From assembly GCA_964484715.1 (NCBI GenBank), contig CAZAFJ010000004.1, positions 54,587-118,586 of the forward strand: a stretch of 64,000 nt of DNA. Reading direction: 5' to 3'. Shown piece after piece: positions 61,753-64,000 of this stretch; the stretch's first letter is position 1, and every line of letters begins with the position of its first letter. Under the pieces are notes generated by a model. That model did not search any database. It was given only the letters and a program-made list of their open reading frames with translations, and was not told the DNA's origin. This stretch comes from Mesolinea sp964484715 (GTDB lineage: Bacteria; Chloroflexota; Anaerolineae; Anaerolineales; Anaerolineaceae). A program made the translations under genes and the position numbers.

Positions 61753-63507
61753 ATGATCACTTTAACTATTGACGGTCAAGAAGTATCCGTACCAGAGGGA
61801 ACCACAGTCCTTCAAGCTGCAGAAAAACTGCACATGAAAATTCCAACTCTGTGTTACTTGAGCTTGGAACAAATCCACTATAAGAACCAGGTTGCCTCCT
61901 GCCGCGTTTGTGTGGTCGAAGTTGAAGGCCGCCGCAACCTTGCGCCTGCCTGTGCCACACCCGTTACTCCTGGCATGAAAGTTATCACAAACTCAAAGCG
62001 CGTGCTTTCCGCTCGCCGGAAGAACCTCGAGCTCATCATCTCAAACCACCCCTTCACCTGTCTGACCTGCCTCAAGTCTACCGAGTGTGAACTCCAGACC
62101 ATGGCTTGGGAATATGACGTGCAAGTCAAATACCCCAACGGGGAACGCATGCGCCATAAGAAAGACCACTCCAGCGCTGCTCTCTTCCGCGATCCAGACA
62201 AGTGCATCATGTGCCGCCGCTGCGAAACCATGTGTAACGAAGTCCAGACCGTTGGCGCTTTGACTGCCTTTGGTCGTGGCTTCGCCACCATCGTCGCACC
62301 CGCTGAGAAAAACGAAATCGTTGACTCACCTTGTGTCTATTGTGGACAATGTGTCAGCGTATGCCCCACCGGCGCGCTCATCGGTCACAGCTACGTGAAC
62401 CAAACCTGGTCCGCTCTGTTCGACAAAACCAAAAAGGTTGTCGTTCAGGTTGCACCTGCTGTTCGTGTTGCATTGGGTGAAGAATTCGGCTATCCCGCTG
62501 GTGAAATTGTTACCGGCAAGATGGCTGCTGGCCTCCGCAGACTGGGCTTCGACGCCGTGTTTGATACCACCTTTGGTGCTGACCTCACCATCATCGAAGA
62601 AGGCACCGAGATTATCGAACGCGTCACCGAAAACAAGAACCTCCCCATCCTGACCTCTTGCTGCCCTGGTTGGATTAACTTCATTCGCTATTACTACCCC
62701 ACCCTGGAATGGATGCCCTCCACCACCAAGAGCCCTCAACAAATGACCGGTGCCATCATCAAGAGCTACTATGCCGAAAAGATGGGCTGGGATCCAAAAG
62801 ACATCGTGGTTGTTAGTGTTATGCCTTGTATTGCAAAGAAATACGAAGCTTCACTGCCCAACCAAGAAGTGAACGGTATTCGCGACGTTGATTACTCCAT
62901 CACCACTCGCGAACTCGCCAAGATGCTCAAAGAAGGTTCCATTGACCTGCGCTACATCCCCGAAGAAGACTTCGACTCACCTTTGGGCGAATCAACCGGT
63001 GCCGGTATCATCTTTGGTTCCGCTGGTGGCGTTTTGGAAGCTGCATTGCGCACCGTTTACGAAAAAGTCACTGGTAAGACCCTCGAAAACGTTGACTTTG
63101 TTGCCCTCCGCGGTATTGATGGCGCTCACGAAGCCACCATCGATCTCGGTGAAAAACAAATCCGTGTCGCGGCTGTCTCTGGTCTTGGTAACGCTCGCCA
63201 GATCCTGGACAAAGTTGTCTCAGGTGAAGAAAAGTACGACGTTATCGAAATCATGGCTTGCCCCGGTGGTTGTATCAATGGTGGCGGTCAGCCCTATGCC
63301 AAGGAACGCGATAAGGTCCTCCAGGCTCGTATGGCTGCAATCTACCAAATCGACAAAACCGATACCCTGCGCAAGTCTCACGAGAACCCCGAAATTATCG
63401 CCCTCTACGACACCTTCTTGGGCGAACCCGGTGGTCACAAGGCACATGAACTCTTGCACGTCCAGAACTTCGACGAGAGTGTCATGGGAGAATGGGAACA
63501 TAACTAA
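61753..63507 (+). CDS. hydA: [FeFe] hydrogenase catalytic subunit HydA
   Basis: 584 residues. An N-terminal [2Fe-2S] domain is followed by the His-Cys3 [4Fe-4S] site HPFTCLTCLKSTEC, and two ferredoxin clusters (CIMCRRCETMC and CVYCGQCVSVC). H-cluster motifs: L1 TSCCPGW (Cys303), L2 MPCIAKKYEA (Cys359) and L3 MACPGGCINGGGQP (Cys503, Cys507). All ligands are present. A small-subunit-like C terminus is fused. It lacks the extra C-terminal [2Fe-2S] domain of Thermotoga HydA. It makes or consumes H2 in fermentation, coupled to HydB/HydC. Maturases HydE, F and G are not in this window. Followed by a strong terminator. Confidence 0.97.
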   Translation: MITLTIDGQEVSVPEGTTVLQAAEKLHMKIPTLCYLSLEQIHYKNQVASCRVCVVEVEGRRNLAPACATPVTPGMKVITNSKRVLSARRKNLELIISNHPFTCLTCLKSTECELQTMAWEYDVQVKYPNGERMRHKKDHSSAALFRDPDKCIMCRRCETMCNEVQTVGALTAFGRGFATIVAPAEKNEIVDSPCVYCGQCVSVCPTGALIGHSYVNQTWSALFDKTKKVVVQVAPAVRVALGEEFGYPAGEIVTGKMAAGLRRLGFDAVFDTTFGADLTIIEEGTEIIERVTENKNLPILTSCCPGWINFIRYYYPTLEWMPSTTKSPQQMTGAIIKSYYAEKMGWDPKDIVVVSVMPCIAKKYEASLPNQEVNGIRDVDYSITTRELAKMLKEGSIDLRYIPEEDFDSPLGESTGAGIIFGSAGGVLEAALRTVYEKVTGKTLENVDFVALRGIDGAHEATIDLGEKQIRVAAVSGLGNARQILDKVVSGEEKYDVIEIMACPGGCINGGGQPYAKERDKVLQARMAAIYQIDKTDTLRKSHENPEIIALYDTFLGEPGGHKAHELLHVQNFDESVMGEWEHN

Positions 63508-63541
63508 TCCCGTCTTTGCCAGATAAATCTAATTAGTCAAA

Positions 63542-63576
63542 AACCTCTCCTTGCGGTATTATAGGAGAGGTTTTTT
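63542..63576 (+). terminator. hydA terminator overlapping the next gene's ribosome site
   Basis: AACCTCTCC / GGAGAGGTT with a 13-nt loop, then a T run. The 3' arm GGAGAGG lies 8 bp before the ATG at 63579. Confidence 0.88.
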
Positions 63577-63578
63577 GT

Positions 63579-64000
63579 ATGCAAACGTCAAATCGTTCAA
63601 GCTTTTATATTGCCCATGATCATGCCCGACGTAGGCTGAGTTTCCTGGGTGTTTTCCTGGCACTTGGCTTGATTCTAAGCGCATGTAAGCCTGTTTCGAC
63701 CACATCTACACCTACCAGTAAGAAACTTTCCTCAACGATGCAAATGCCAACCATTGCTCAGGAAACGCTTGAGACAAAAGCTTCAACAGAGGCTTCAATA
63801 TCAACGCTTCCACCTCTCCAAACGACCCCGAGCGCTAGTTCTGAATCACCTACTTTGAAGCCAACGAAACATGAATTGGACACAAGCACATTGCTGGATA
63901 CCTTGGATTCGGGTGTAGATTGGCACGTCTTAATCAAAGACCTAAACAGTAGTGAAACGCTCTTAGCCATTAATGCGGATCAAAGTTTTAATCCCGCATC
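63579..64000 (+). CDS. Lipoprotein with start of a beta-lactamase-like serine hydrolase domain (cut off)
   Basis: The open frame begins at ATG 63579 and leaves the window, giving about 140 residues. A basic stretch (HDHARRR) and helix end in the lipobox LSAC (Cys36). A Ser/Thr/Pro-rich linker spans about 37-110. It then reaches VDWHVLIKDLNSSETLLAINADQ and FNPAS, the first strands of a class A beta-lactamase/PBP-like serine hydrolase, in which the catalytic SxxK would follow 'PAS'. The catalytic region itself is outside the window, so enzyme type is uncertain. Confidence 0.72.
   Translation, partial: MQTSNRSSFYIAHDHARRRLSFLGVFLALGLILSACKPVSTTSTPTSKKLSSTMQMPTIAQETLETKASTEASISTLPPLQTTPSASSESPTLKPTKHELDTSTLLDTLDSGVDWHVLIKDLNSSETLLAINADQSFNPA

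Overview
The window looks like a chromosomal segment from an anaerobic, moderate-G+C member of the Anaerolineae (Chloroflexota). This is inference from gene content: mevalonate kinase beside isopentenyl phosphate kinase, a trimeric NAD-linked [FeFe] hydrogenase, selenium-dependent hydroxylase accessory genes, a topoisomerase I with an N-terminal zinc-ribbon extension, and lipoproteins with Ser/Thr/Pro-rich linkers. No rRNA gene or other decisive taxonomic marker is present. Most genes are housekeeping genes with little space between them. Two AT-richer blocks (about 2.1-4.5 kb and 18.3-21.3 kb) look acquired.

Layout. 1-2053: a cut-off flippase-like membrane protein and lepA on the minus strand. 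2237-4502: an EcoRI-type adenine methyltransferase coupled to a DUF262-HNH nuclease, followed by about 620 bp of gene-free DNA with hairpin-forming repeats. 5183-9526: a plus-strand run of UbiA-type prenyltransferase, mevalonate kinase, isopentenyl phosphate kinase, dGTPase and greA. 9603-17149: minus-strand genes, a lineage-specific membrane protein and then ffh, rpsP, khpA, rimM, dprA and topA (listed in transcription order). 17288-24055: degV, an AT-rich ABC exporter, a DUF1015 gene and recA with an SOS-box-like promoter. 24188-29124: minus strand, mtnA / PfkB kinase / ahcY (SAM by-product recycling) and yqeB-yqeC. 29331-30900: rpmF and hflX.

31001-44060 is the most distinctive part. It runs rpoN (with a zinc-ribbon-like insert), a soluble PAS/GAF histidine kinase, and an NtrC-type activator lacking a DNA-binding domain. 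A good -24/-12 sigma-54 promoter follows, then a small membrane protein, a 1773-residue TPR protein and a 924-residue protein with a caspase-clan (C25/CHAT-like) His/Cys pair. The arrangement suggests a self-contained sigma-54-controlled TPR plus protease system.

44096-53674: a small unknown protein, a metallophosphoesterase, a secreted BNR-type beta-propeller protein, and the ileS-lspA-rluD-ltaE operon, which is read from a promoter at about 54045 through an isoleucine T-box leader. 54099-54576: tRNA-His(GUG) with two extra 185-bp tandem units, each carrying the 3' 40 nt of the tRNA and its terminator. 54672-56619: hisS and a lipoprotein. 56774-63507: a NitT/TauT-type ABC importer followed directly by hydC-hydB-hydA. 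The window ends inside a lipoprotein that begins a beta-lactamase-like serine hydrolase domain.
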